A stretch of 64,000 bases of DNA, taken from the NCBI RefSeq assembly GCF_000504285.1, contig NZ_KI632511.1, positions 8,972,154 through 9,036,153 of the forward strand, written 5' to 3'. Within the stretch, counting starts at the first letter, position 1; every line of letters starts with the position of its first letter. This DNA is from Actinospica robiniae DSM 44927. Its GTDB lineage: Bacteria > Actinomycetota > Actinomycetes > Streptomycetales > Catenulisporaceae. Made by a program: the position numbers and the translations under genes. Shown here one piece after another: positions 54,101-61,083 of this stretch. The notes beneath the pieces were generated by a model. That model did not search any database. It had not been told where the DNA came from and was given only the letters and a program-made list of their open reading frames with translations.

Positions 54101-54454
54101 ATCCACAAGTACTACGGCGACTCGCTCGGCTACTCGGCCCCGGAGACCCGGACCGACTACTCGAACTTCAACGTCGCCTTCAACACCACCAACTACGAGG
54201 GTGTCTACTTCCCGTCGAGCTGGACCGGCACCTTCCCCGGTGGCATCAAGCTCAGCTCGAAGACCAACACCTTCATCTCCATCCGCCCGTGGTACGTCGG
54301 CGACCCGCAGTGGTCCAAGGTCGCCGGCTACCTCGCGGGCGGCTCGGCGCCGGTGTTCGACTACCACCGGTTCTGGGGCGAGGCGGACATCGCCACGGCG
54401 TTCGACTCGTTCGCGTACCTGTTCCCGACCGTCGCCCCGCCGTCCGGATTCTGA
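51191..54454 (+). CDS. Secreted GH48 cellobiohydrolase with N-terminal CBM2
   Basis: 1087-aa reducing-end processive cellulase. The order is signal peptide (about 1-39), CBM2 (CTVNYAVASNWGSGF to NGTAC), Ser/Ala/Lys/Pro linker, an Ig-like domain (APSVSLVSPTAGEIFSPGSN), a further beta-sandwich (PTIIVNPTILTVSQGSSATV) and then GH48 from about residue 435 to the end. The probable catalytic acid is Glu480 in HETTSETYSYWLWLEADYG. YDWEPVYHNPPSN and FNVAFNTTNYEGVYFP are also family blocks. GH48 is the hallmark exocellulase of bacterial cellulose degraders, acting with the GH9 enzyme encoded 5 kb away. Confidence 0.95.
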   Translation: MRRTERPDRRARWRAVAVWLGTSALVAGGLTAGATAAQAAPVADSVAMPAAATSPGCTVNYAVASNWGSGFQVQITITNTGPAISSWTLAYSYATSDESLQSGWNGTWTQSGKAVTVASLSWNGSLATGASTGMGANFNLNGAIDTPTAFTLNGTACSSNTGGTASPSPSASASASKSASASASASPSKSASASASASPSKSASASASASPSSTGTGTAAPCTVVPGSSSSNELAPSVSLVSPTAGEIFSPGSNITVQAAACSSGSIASVTYYASTSAGTNNEIGISTASPWSVQWANVPAGNYSITAVATDNLNQSVTSYPIAITVEGPTIIVNPTILTVSQGSSATVGVALSSQPSASVTVAVASSGDSDLSVSAGSALTFTPSNWNVAQQATVSSGSTAADVGASGTVTASASGWTSGTVAVTEAQKGSAYDQWFLNLYDDMKNPANGYFSPKGIPYHSVETLIVEAPDYGHETTSETYSYWLWLEADYGRVTGNWTPFVNAWTNMETYLIPNDANQPGQCSYNASSPATYGPEEGSPSDYPVALSSSVPVGSDPLAAELKSAYGTCDMYQPMWIMDTDNRYGFGQQEDGTSTPSWINTFQRGSEESVWDTVDQPDWDSLKYGGPNGFLDLFNNGGGSFATQYKYTDAPDADARMVQAAFWADTYAKAQGKSSAVTSTDAKAAKLGDYLRYSMFDKYFKQISSTCSTAGSVACPAGTSKSNEDTYLLSWYDAWGGSTTGAWSWRISGSEIHEGYQNPLAAWVLSTDADISPLGTTAKTDWSTSLTTELNLYSWLQSSEGAIAGGVTNNWGGNYGDAGKPPSGDPTFDGMYYDWEPVYHNPPSNQWFGYQTWPMERVAEYYYETGNAQAKSILSKWVSWAESVTTVNPSTGVLTTPGTLTWSGQPGENWTTGTSSSSTPPANTGLHVTTSSPGTDLGVASSEAKVFEYYAAKSGDSTAETYAQNIIDVIHKYYGDSLGYSAPETRTDYSNFNVAFNTTNYEGVYFPSSWTGTFPGGIKLSSKTNTFISIRPWYVGDPQWSKVAGYLAGGSAPVFDYHRFWGEADIATAFDSFAYLFPTVAPPSGF
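51710..51835 (+). repeat. Tandem linker repeats in GH48 gene
   Basis: About three units of roughly 36 bp encoding ASASASPSKS-type sequence join the CBM2 to the next domain. Similar units occur in the GH74 linker (about 15580-15710). This is coding low complexity, not a CRISPR array. Confidence 0.75.
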
Positions 54455-54498
54455 TATCCGGACGCTGAGGACGACGTGAGGCACGGCACGGTGTGAAG

Positions 54499-54530
54499 GC
54501 GTGCGGTCCGGCTCCGGCCGGCCCGCACGC
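54499..54530 (+). terminator. Terminator-like hairpin after GH48
   Basis: Stem GCGTGCGG (54499-54506) with CCGCACGC (54523-54530) and inner CCGG pairing, 45 bp after the GH48 stop. No T-tract. Confidence 0.6.
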
Positions 54531-54620
54531 CCCGGCCCGCACTTCCCGCGCATCCAGGCAGCTCTCCCGCGCGGCCCGCACCACCCCAGGCGATCGCTCC
54601 AAGGACGGTGGAATAACCCG

Positions 54621-55658
54621 ATGCACCCGCTCATCTCCCCGCGCTCATCTCCCCGCGCGGGCGTCGCAAGAGCCGCACGTGCGCCACGCCTCGCCCGCTT
54701 TCCAGGCTCCGGCCCGCTGAGCTGGCTCTGTTCCCTGCTGATGGTGCTGGTCCTCGGCGCCGCCGCGGCCGGCTGCAGCTCGGACAACTCGGATGAATCG
54801 CTGCCGAAGGTCACCGGCGCGTACCTGTCCGATCCGGCCATCTCCATGCCCACCGGCACTCCGCCCACCGGCCTGGTCATCCGTACCCTGATCCAGGGCA
54901 CCGGCCCGGTGGTCGACTCCGCCGACCTGGCCCTGGTCTACGTGGAGGGCAAGGTGTGGGCCGGGGACCGCGAGGTCTTCGACAGCTACACCAACCGCCA
55001 GCCGCAGTCCGTCCCGCTGGCCACCGGCGGTGTGATGCCGGCCTGGAAGCAGCTGGCCGGCGAGCGGGTCGGCAGCCGGGTGATGATGGTGGTCCCGCCG
55101 GCCGACGGCTTCGGCAAGAACGGCTACTCCCAGCTCAACATCGCCGGCGGCGACACCCTCGTGTTCGTGTTCGACGTGCTCAGCTCCGTGCCCGAGCAGG
55201 CTGCCGCACAGGGCGCCCCGATAGCCTACGACCCCGGCACCACGCTGCCGAAGGTGGTCGAGCAGGGCGCCACCGCCGGGCCGAAGATCACCATTCCGGC
55301 CAAGACCTCGCCGCCGAAGAAGCTGACCGTCAAGACCCTGGTGCAGGGCGCCGGTGCGAAGCTGGTCTCCGGCCAGACCGTGGTGGTGCAGTACTGCGGC
55401 GTGGTCTGGCGTTCCGGCCAGGTCTTCGACTCCACCTACGCGAATAAGACCCCGGATACCTTCGTGCTCGGCGCGAACGAGGTGCTGCCCGGCATGGAGG
55501 AGGCCCTCGGCGGCGTCAAGGTAGGAAGCAGGATCCTGATGGTCATCCCACCCGACCTCGCCTACGGCAATCAGGCCGAACCCCCGTACATCAATAACAA
55601 CGACACCCTCGTGTTCGTCGTCGACGTGATCGACGCCTACATGCCGCAGACGGCGTGA
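54621..55658 (+). CDS. Lipoprotein with two FKBP-type peptidyl-prolyl isomerase domains
   Basis: 345-aa surface lipoprotein. A long basic N-terminus and hydrophobic segment end in the lipobox AAAAGC followed by SSDNSDE. Two FKBP domains follow (about residues 75-190 and 235-345). The second is canonical (VVVQYCGVVWRSGQVFDSTY, FVLGANEVLPGMEEALGGVKVGSR, PPDLAYGNQ). The first is more divergent (VYVEGKVWAGDREVFDSY, MPAWKQLAGERVGSR). It probably assists folding of exported proteins. The ATG at 54621 follows AAGGACGG. Confidence 0.88.
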   Translation: MHPLISPRSSPRAGVARAARAPRLARFPGSGPLSWLCSLLMVLVLGAAAAGCSSDNSDESLPKVTGAYLSDPAISMPTGTPPTGLVIRTLIQGTGPVVDSADLALVYVEGKVWAGDREVFDSYTNRQPQSVPLATGGVMPAWKQLAGERVGSRVMMVVPPADGFGKNGYSQLNIAGGDTLVFVFDVLSSVPEQAAAQGAPIAYDPGTTLPKVVEQGATAGPKITIPAKTSPPKKLTVKTLVQGAGAKLVSGQTVVVQYCGVVWRSGQVFDSTYANKTPDTFVLGANEVLPGMEEALGGVKVGSRILMVIPPDLAYGNQAEPPYINNNDTLVFVVDVIDAYMPQTA

Positions 55659-55678
55659 GCGCGGGGGAGAGGAGCGTC

Positions 55679-56614
55679 ATGTCCCAGTCACCCGAACCGG
55701 CCGGCCTCGGCCGCCGTGCCCTGTCGCGTCGCGCGAGTGCACGCCGTCTGGCCGCCGTCGCAGCCTCCTGCTGCGTTCTGGCCGCGTCCGCCTCGGCGTG
55801 CGCGTCCGCGCAGCAGCCTGGCGCGACCGACGCCGGCACGCAGATCCAGGTCGTCGCGGCGGAGACCGTGTGGGGCGACATCGCCAAGCAGATCGGCGGC
55901 GACGAGGTCCAGATCACCAGCATCCTCGGCGTGGACGGCAAGGGCGGGGTGGCCGGCACGGCCGAGCAGGCCGCCGCGTTCCAGCCGACCGCCGCCGACT
56001 CCAAGGCGCTGCAGGCGGCGCAGCTGGTGATCCTCAACGGCGCGGGCCTGGACCCGTGGGTGAGTCAGACGCTGAGTTCCAACGCGGGCATCAACCGGCT
56101 GGAGGTCAACGTGGCCAACCAGGTCGGGGTGACCCCGGGGCAGAACCCGTACCTGTGGTACGACCCGGCTTACGTGCAGACCGCAGCCCGCCAGATCGAA
56201 CAGGACTTCGTGCAGCTGCGGCCGAACAAGCAGGCGTACTTCCAGCAGCAGGAGACCGAGTTCGAGGCGAACGCCGTCACCGCCGACGAGCAGACGCTCA
56301 GCGGACTCAAGCAGAAGTACTCCGGCATGGTGGTGGCCACCTGTGACCAGGTGGGCGCGGAGCTCGCCGCGCAGCTCGGGCTCAAGGCCGTGCAGCCGAA
56401 GTCGGCGGCGCTGCTGGCCCAGAGCGGCGGCAGGATCCTGCTCTGCGATGCCGAGGATCCCGGGGCGACCAGCCAGGCGATCCTCAAGCAGGCCGGCGTC
56501 GACCAGATCCCGGTGGTCGCGCTCAGCGCGTACCCGGAACCGGCCGGCACGAGCTACCAGGAGTGGCAGGCCAGCCAGCTCCAGTCGGTGAGTCAGGCAC
56601 TGGCTCAGGGCTAG
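55679..56614 (+). CDS. ZnuA-like metal ABC-transporter substrate-binding protein lacking metal-ligand histidines
   Basis: 311-aa exported protein of the zinc/manganese cluster-9 binding-protein family. The signal segment runs LAAVAASCCVLAASASAC. The three positions normally held by metal-binding His are changed: Ala99 in AAAFQPT (usual HxYEPT), Tyr158 in NPYLWYDP (usual DPHxWLDP) and Cys222 in TCDQVGAELAAQLGL (usual SHxAFGY). There is no His-rich loop and no permease or ATPase gene nearby. It sits 20 bp after the FKBP lipoprotein gene, with GAGAGGAG before the ATG. It may bind another ligand or act as a scaffold. Confidence 0.82.
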   Translation: MSQSPEPAGLGRRALSRRASARRLAAVAASCCVLAASASACASAQQPGATDAGTQIQVVAAETVWGDIAKQIGGDEVQITSILGVDGKGGVAGTAEQAAAFQPTAADSKALQAAQLVILNGAGLDPWVSQTLSSNAGINRLEVNVANQVGVTPGQNPYLWYDPAYVQTAARQIEQDFVQLRPNKQAYFQQQETEFEANAVTADEQTLSGLKQKYSGMVVATCDQVGAELAAQLGLKAVQPKSAALLAQSGGRILLCDAEDPGATSQAILKQAGVDQIPVVALSAYPEPAGTSYQEWQASQLQSVSQALAQG

Positions 56615-56771
56615 AGGCTGGAGACGTGAGCCGGACCCGGCGGGCTAGCCGCACACGCGCCGGGCTCCGGCCGGCGGAGGGCTGCGGTGCGCGAGGGGAA
56701 CAGCCCCGCGCGCCGTCAGCCCTCCACGTCTGCCCGAACACCGATCCGTCGAACACACGCGAGGAGCCGTC

Positions 56772-57731
56772 ATGCCGCCGCCGGAAGCCCCACGCCCCTT
56801 CGGAATCGTCGACGTGCTCCGACTCAAGATCGTCTCCGGTGAGTACCCGGAGGGCGCCAAGCTGCCGGGCGAGACGGCGCTGGCCGGTCAGCTGCAGGCC
56901 TCGCGCTCGACCGTCCGCCGAGCGCTGGTCGAACTCGGCCGCGAGGGCCTGGTCAGCGCGGCGCGGGGCCGGGGCACCTTCGTCCGGGTGCTGCCGGACA
57001 AGCGCGCCATCGTGATCGGCGACGAGGTCGAGCACGAAGATCTGCTGGAGGCGGCGTACGAGCCGGTCCGCCGCGGCTGGACGCCCGTCTGGCCGTCGCG
57101 GCTGCTGGCGCCCGTGTCGGGGCCGGGGCCGGGGCCTGCTTCGGGGCCCGCGCCAGGTCCGGGGACCGGGCCAGCACCCGCGCAGCAGCAGACGCGGCTG
57201 TCTCAGCAGGCGTACTTGCCGAGGCGCAGCGGAAGTACGCAGGTCCGCGGCGCCCGCATCGTCGGCTGCAACAGCGTCCAGGCGGCGACACTGGGACTAG
57301 GCCCGAAGCAGCCGATCGTGCTGCGCGACCAGCGTTGGCGCCACCAGGCGAACGGATTCGTCATCGCCCTCAGCTCGTTCGCGCCCACGAGCCTGTTCGG
57401 CATCTTCAGGGAGAGGCCGAAGTCAGAACCGTTCGCGGACGGACGGAATCCTGACCACGGCTCGCGGCCCGAGAGCGAGGACGGTGTGGCGGTCTTCGAG
57501 GAGCTGAAGCGCGAACACGGGCCCGTCACCTTCAGTGCGAGCGTCAAGGCCCGTATGCCGGGCGTCCGCGAGCGGGAGGAACTGGAGATGGAGACGGGAG
57601 TCCCGCTCCTGGTAGTCACCCGCACGATGTTCGACCCGGCCGGCCACCCGCTGGAAGCCACTGTCGTCCACGCGCCGGCCGACCGTTTCGAGGTGGCGCA
57701 CGTCAGCCGAAAGCCGATCCTGAGTCTGTAG
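56772..57731 (+). CDS. GntR family (HutC/UTRA type) regulator
   Basis: 319-aa regulator. The N-terminal winged helix is clear (VLRLKIVSGEYPEGAKLPGETALAGQLQ split across residues 14-41, then ASRSTVRRALVELGREGLVS). A Gly/Pro/Ala-rich insert (about residues 115-145) separates it from a UTRA-like ligand domain ending in TGVPLLVVTRTMFDPAGHPL. HutC-type proteins sense sugars, amino acids or their derivatives; the ligand here is unknown. Its 3' end overlaps the convergent TetR gene by 29 bp, so expression of the two may be antagonistic. Confidence 0.85.
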   Translation: MPPPEAPRPFGIVDVLRLKIVSGEYPEGAKLPGETALAGQLQASRSTVRRALVELGREGLVSAARGRGTFVRVLPDKRAIVIGDEVEHEDLLEAAYEPVRRGWTPVWPSRLLAPVSGPGPGPASGPAPGPGTGPAPAQQQTRLSQQAYLPRRSGSTQVRGARIVGCNSVQAATLGLGPKQPIVLRDQRWRHQANGFVIALSSFAPTSLFGIFRERPKSEPFADGRNPDHGSRPESEDGVAVFEELKREHGPVTFSASVKARMPGVREREELEMETGVPLLVVTRTMFDPAGHPLEATVVHAPADRFEVAHVSRKPILSL

Positions 57732-58326
57732 ACCCAGCGCCGGCGAGCGCCGCGGCGACGACTTCGCGCACCTCGGCGCGGCTCGGCGGCGCATCGACGC
57801 CCGCGCCGGCGAAGAGCAGGTGCGCACTGCCGATGAGCATCAGCGCGATGGTCTCCAAGTCGGCGTCGGCGGCGATCCGCCCCCGAGCCCGCTCGGCGCC
57901 CAAGTAGCCGACGATCATCGCCCGCCCCTCGGCCAAGATCGGCACGCCCCGCGGCCACGTCTCGCGCAGCCGCACGCGAAGCTCGTCGCGGAAGATGATC
58001 AGCCCGACGATCCCGACCGCGACCGGGTCGAAGAGGTCGAACAGCGCACCGGTCAGGTGCACCACCGGAGATCCGAGCCCGGCGACCTCCAGCAGCAGCG
58101 CCGACCGAGCGGTGACCTGCTCCGCGCGCCCGCGCACGAGCTCGGCGAGGAACGCGTCGAAGTCCGCGAAGTAGCGGTGCAGCACCCCCTTGGCGCACCC
58201 CGCCTCCGCCGTGACGGCGCGGCTGGTCAGCCCCGTAGGCCCGTCGCGCAGCAGGACTCGCTCAGCCGCCGCGAAGAGCAGGTCCTTCGGGTCGCGCAAA
58301 GCCACGCCAGTGGGCACGGGTCGCAT
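57703..58326 (-). CDS. TetR family regulator divergent from a methyltransferase
   Basis: 207-aa TetR repressor. The helix-turn-helix GLTSRAVTAEAGCAKGVLHRYF is near residues 32-53. The C-terminal domain carries LIIFRDELRVRLRETWPRGV and has no assigned ligand. The gene is divergent from a methyltransferase across a region with two nearly identical 14-bp palindromes, its probable operators. It overlaps the convergent GntR gene by 29 bp. Confidence 0.87.
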   Translation of the reverse strand: MRPVPTGVALRDPKDLLFAAAERVLLRDGPTGLTSRAVTAEAGCAKGVLHRYFADFDAFLAELVRGRAEQVTARSALLLEVAGLGSPVVHLTGALFDLFDPVAVGIVGLIIFRDELRVRLRETWPRGVPILAEGRAMIVGYLGAERARGRIAADADLETIALMLIGSAHLLFAGAGVDAPPSRAEVREVVAAALAGAGSTDSGSAFG

Positions 58327-58355
58327 CGCCTTTCGGTCGCGGGGCGGTTGCCGAG

Positions 58356-58389
58356 TGGGCGACCGCCCATTAGTGTGGGCGCATGCCCA
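58356..58389. promoter_or_regulatory. Double TetR operator
   Basis: Two palindromes, TGGGCGACCGCCCA (58356-58369) and TGGGCGCATGCCCA (58376-58389), are spaced exactly 20 bp apart, about two helical turns, between the divergent TetR and methyltransferase genes. Identical half-sites TGGGC/GCCCA on the same face fit binding of two TetR dimers. Confidence 0.75.
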
Positions 58390-58511
58390 TTATACCGGCG
58401 CGGGGGCCGTCGTCGGCATGGATCCAGGCCGGTGGGAACGGTCGGAACGGCCGGAACGGTCGCGGGACGCAGCGGGCATCGAAGCCACTTCAGGACGGCG
58501 AGGTATCAGGC

Positions 58512-59477
58512 ATGTCGAAACCGGGCGAGCAGAGTACGCAGCTGCAGGAAGCCGCGACCGAAGCCACGGCCGGATCTCCGCCGGAAGCAGAAGCTCCCGC
58601 CGGAGATGTGGCCTCGGACGCGAAGCGGACTACTGGACCCGATCCGCATAAAGCCCGCGAGGTCGCCGAGTCGTTCGGAGGCGACGCACAGCGATACGAC
58701 CGGGCGCGACCGCGGTATCCGGTCGCGCTGCTCGAGCGCGTGCTCGCCGGCGGCACCGGCACCGGCTCCGCGAACGCCGCTGGTGCGGGTCGCGTTTCCG
58801 GTCTCGGACGTGACGACGGGTTGGACGTGCTCGACGTCGGCTGCGGGACGGGGATCGTCGCGCGGCAGTTGCTCGCTCTGAATTGTCGGGTCCTCGGGGT
58901 CGACGTGGACGCGCGGATGGTGGAGCTCGCGCGACAGAGCGGCGTCGAGGCCGAGGTCGCTGCGTTCGAGAGCTGGGATCCGGCCGGCCGCACGTTCGAC
59001 GTGGCGGTCTCCGGGCAGGCCTGGCACTGGCTCGAGCCGGCAGCGTCCGTCGCCAAGGCGGCCGAGGCGCTTCGACCGGGCGGGCGCCTGGCCGTGTTCT
59101 GGAACCTCTTCCAGCCCACGCCCGAGGTGGCCGCCGCGTTCGACGAGGTCTATCACCGGATCCTGCCGGAACACGCGGGCTTCTCGTGGACCCGGCCGGT
59201 CATCGACGGCTACGCGCCGATCCTCCTGAAGGCGACCGAGTCGATCCGCGCCGACGACGCCTTTGCCGAACCGGAGGATTGGCGGTTCACCTGGGAGCAC
59301 GTCTACAGCCGCGACGCCTGGCTTGATCAGGTGCCGACGTTCGGCAACAGCAACGTGATGCCGCCGGACAAGCTGGCGGCGCTCGTCGACGGGCTCGGGG
59401 AGGCGATCGACGCGCTCGGCGGGGAGCTCACGATGCCGTACACGACGGTGGCGATCACGGCGGTCCGGGTCGGCTGA
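58512..59477 (+). CDS. Class I SAM-dependent methyltransferase
   Basis: 321-aa methyltransferase. After a disordered Ala/Glu/Pro-rich N-terminus (about 45 residues) comes VAESFGGDAQRYDRARPRYP, then the SAM motif LDVLDVGCGTGIVARQLLAL, motif II GVDVDARMVELAR and ALRPGGRLAVFWN. This matches small-molecule methyltransferases of the UbiE/Trm9-like group; the substrate is unknown. The ATG at 58512 is preferred because the upstream ATG at 58383 lies inside the TetR operator. It is likely repressed by the divergent TetR. Confidence 0.84.
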   Translation: MSKPGEQSTQLQEAATEATAGSPPEAEAPAGDVASDAKRTTGPDPHKAREVAESFGGDAQRYDRARPRYPVALLERVLAGGTGTGSANAAGAGRVSGLGRDDGLDVLDVGCGTGIVARQLLALNCRVLGVDVDARMVELARQSGVEAEVAAFESWDPAGRTFDVAVSGQAWHWLEPAASVAKAAEALRPGGRLAVFWNLFQPTPEVAAAFDEVYHRILPEHAGFSWTRPVIDGYAPILLKATESIRADDAFAEPEDWRFTWEHVYSRDAWLDQVPTFGNSNVMPPDKLAALVDGLGEAIDALGGELTMPYTTVAITAVRVG

Positions 59478-59517
59478 AGGCGGCCTTCTTGGGCGGTTGG
59501 CGCCGCGAGGTTCGTCG

Positions 59518-61083
59518 TCAGGGGCGGGGCTTGCGCAGGACGCGGCCGGGTCTGGCTGTGGTCTGTTCTCCCTCCATCAGTACGGGTATTCCGTTGACCA
59601 GCACCGCTTTCGTGCCCAGCGCGTACGACTTGGGCGCGAGGTAGGTGGCCGTGTCCGCGACGTGTTCGGGGTCGAAGACCGTGATGTCGGCGATCCGGCC
59701 GGGTGCGAGGACGCCGCGGTCTTCGAGGCCGAGGCGCTCGGCGGGCAGCGAGGTCATCTTGCGGATCGCCTCCGGCAGGGTCAGCACCGCTGCGTTGCGG
59801 CAGTACGTCTCGAGGATGCGGGCGAACGTGCCGAAGTGGCGCGGGTGCGGGCTGCCTTCGCAGTCCGTCGTCAGCTCCCAGCCGTCGCTGCCTATGGCGG
59901 AGGCGGGGTGGCGCAGGACCTCGCGCACGTCGGCCTCGGCCATGGCGTGGTTGATGATCCACACCTGCGCTTGGTGCTCGTACAGCACGTCGAGCATCGC
60001 CTCGGCCGCGCTGCTGCCGGTGCGCGCGGCCACGTCGCGCAGGCTGTGGCCGACGAGGTCGGCGTAGCGGCCGGGTGGCATGCCCGCCAGCACGGTCGCG
60101 TCCGGCAGGAACGGCCAGTCTCGGCCGGCTTCGAGGTCCGCGGCTATTCGATGCCTCGTGTCAGGGTCCTCGAGCCGTTGGAGCAGCCGGACGTTGCCGC
60201 CGTCCATCGCCCAATCCGGCAGGCGCGAGGTGAGCAGGGTCGACGAGGCGGTGTAGGGATAGACGTCGCAGGCGACGTCGAGGCCTGCGGCGCGCGCCTC
60301 GTCGATGCGGGCGAGTGCTGCGGCGACCTTGCCGTGGTTCGGCGGCCCCATCGCCTTGAGGTGCGAGAGCTGAAGCCGCACGCCGGTACGCCGCGCGACG
60401 TCGAGCGCTTCGTCGAGGGCGTCGAGCAGGCCGTCTCCCTCGTTGCGCATGTGGGTGGAGTAAAGCAGGCCATTGGCTCGGGCGACGTCCGCCAGGGCGG
60501 CCACCTCGCCGGTGTCGGCGAAGGATCCCGGAGCGTAGATCAGGCCGGTGGACAAGCCGAAGGCGCCTTGTTGCGCGGCCACCTCGAGGAGTTCGGCCAT
60601 GCGGCGCGTTTCCTCCTCGGTGGCGGCGCGGCGGTCCGCGCCGATGACGGCGGTGCGCAGGCTGCCGTGGCCGACCAGGCAGGCGAGGTTCACGGCGGGC
60701 TCGCTCGCCTCGACGCGCGCGGCGTACGCGGCGAAGTCGACGCCGAACGCGGGCGCCGGAAACGACGAGGTGCCGCAGTTGCCGGTGACGGCTGTCGTCA
60801 CACCCTGCCGTACGCACGCGTGCGCGCCGGGGACGGACTCGATGGTGTAATCCACGTGCGTATGCAGGTCGATGAAACCGGGCGCGACGACGAGCCCGTC
60901 GGCGTCGATCGTCCTGTCTGCTGCGGCGCGCGCCTCGCTCGACGCGCTGCCGAGGAAGGCGATGCAGTCCCCGGACACGCCGACGTCGGCTCTGCGGGCC
61001 TCGGCGCCGGTGCCGTCGACGACCGTGCCGCCGATGATCAGGATGTCATACCGATGGCCGCGCGCGTGGTGGTGCTCAGGCAA
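59518..61083 (-). CDS. N-acyl-D-amino-acid deacylase (D-aminoacylase, amidohydrolase family)
   Basis: 521-aa metal-dependent amidohydrolase releasing D-amino acids from N-acyl forms. It starts with the small beta domain (YDILIIGGTVVDGTGAEARRADV), then the metal motif APGFIDLHTHVD, later LSHLKAMGPPNHGK, INHAMAEADVREVLRHP and IGSDGWELTTDCEGSPHPR, a family signature. No ATG or GTG exists in frame; the TTG at 61083 with GGAG 6 bp upstream is the likely start and overlaps the decarboxylase-like gene by 8 bp. The pair is probably translationally coupled in a D-amino-acid pathway. Confidence 0.87.
   Translation of the reverse strand: MPEHHHARGHRYDILIIGGTVVDGTGAEARRADVGVSGDCIAFLGSASSEARAAADRTIDADGLVVAPGFIDLHTHVDYTIESVPGAHACVRQGVTTAVTGNCGTSSFPAPAFGVDFAAYAARVEASEPAVNLACLVGHGSLRTAVIGADRRAATEEETRRMAELLEVAAQQGAFGLSTGLIYAPGSFADTGEVAALADVARANGLLYSTHMRNEGDGLLDALDEALDVARRTGVRLQLSHLKAMGPPNHGKVAAALARIDEARAAGLDVACDVYPYTASSTLLTSRLPDWAMDGGNVRLLQRLEDPDTRHRIAADLEAGRDWPFLPDATVLAGMPPGRYADLVGHSLRDVAARTGSSAAEAMLDVLYEHQAQVWIINHAMAEADVREVLRHPASAIGSDGWELTTDCEGSPHPRHFGTFARILETYCRNAAVLTLPEAIRKMTSLPAERLGLEDRGVLAPGRIADITVFDPEHVADTATYLAPKSYALGTKAVLVNGIPVLMEGEQTTARPGRVLRKPRP

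Noticed and set aside
50990-54901. 1303-aa minus-strand open frame over GH48
   Set aside because: It is the antisense of GH48 in a high-GC gene, rich in Arg/Gly/Val with no family motif, and it conflicts with a fully recognisable cellulase.
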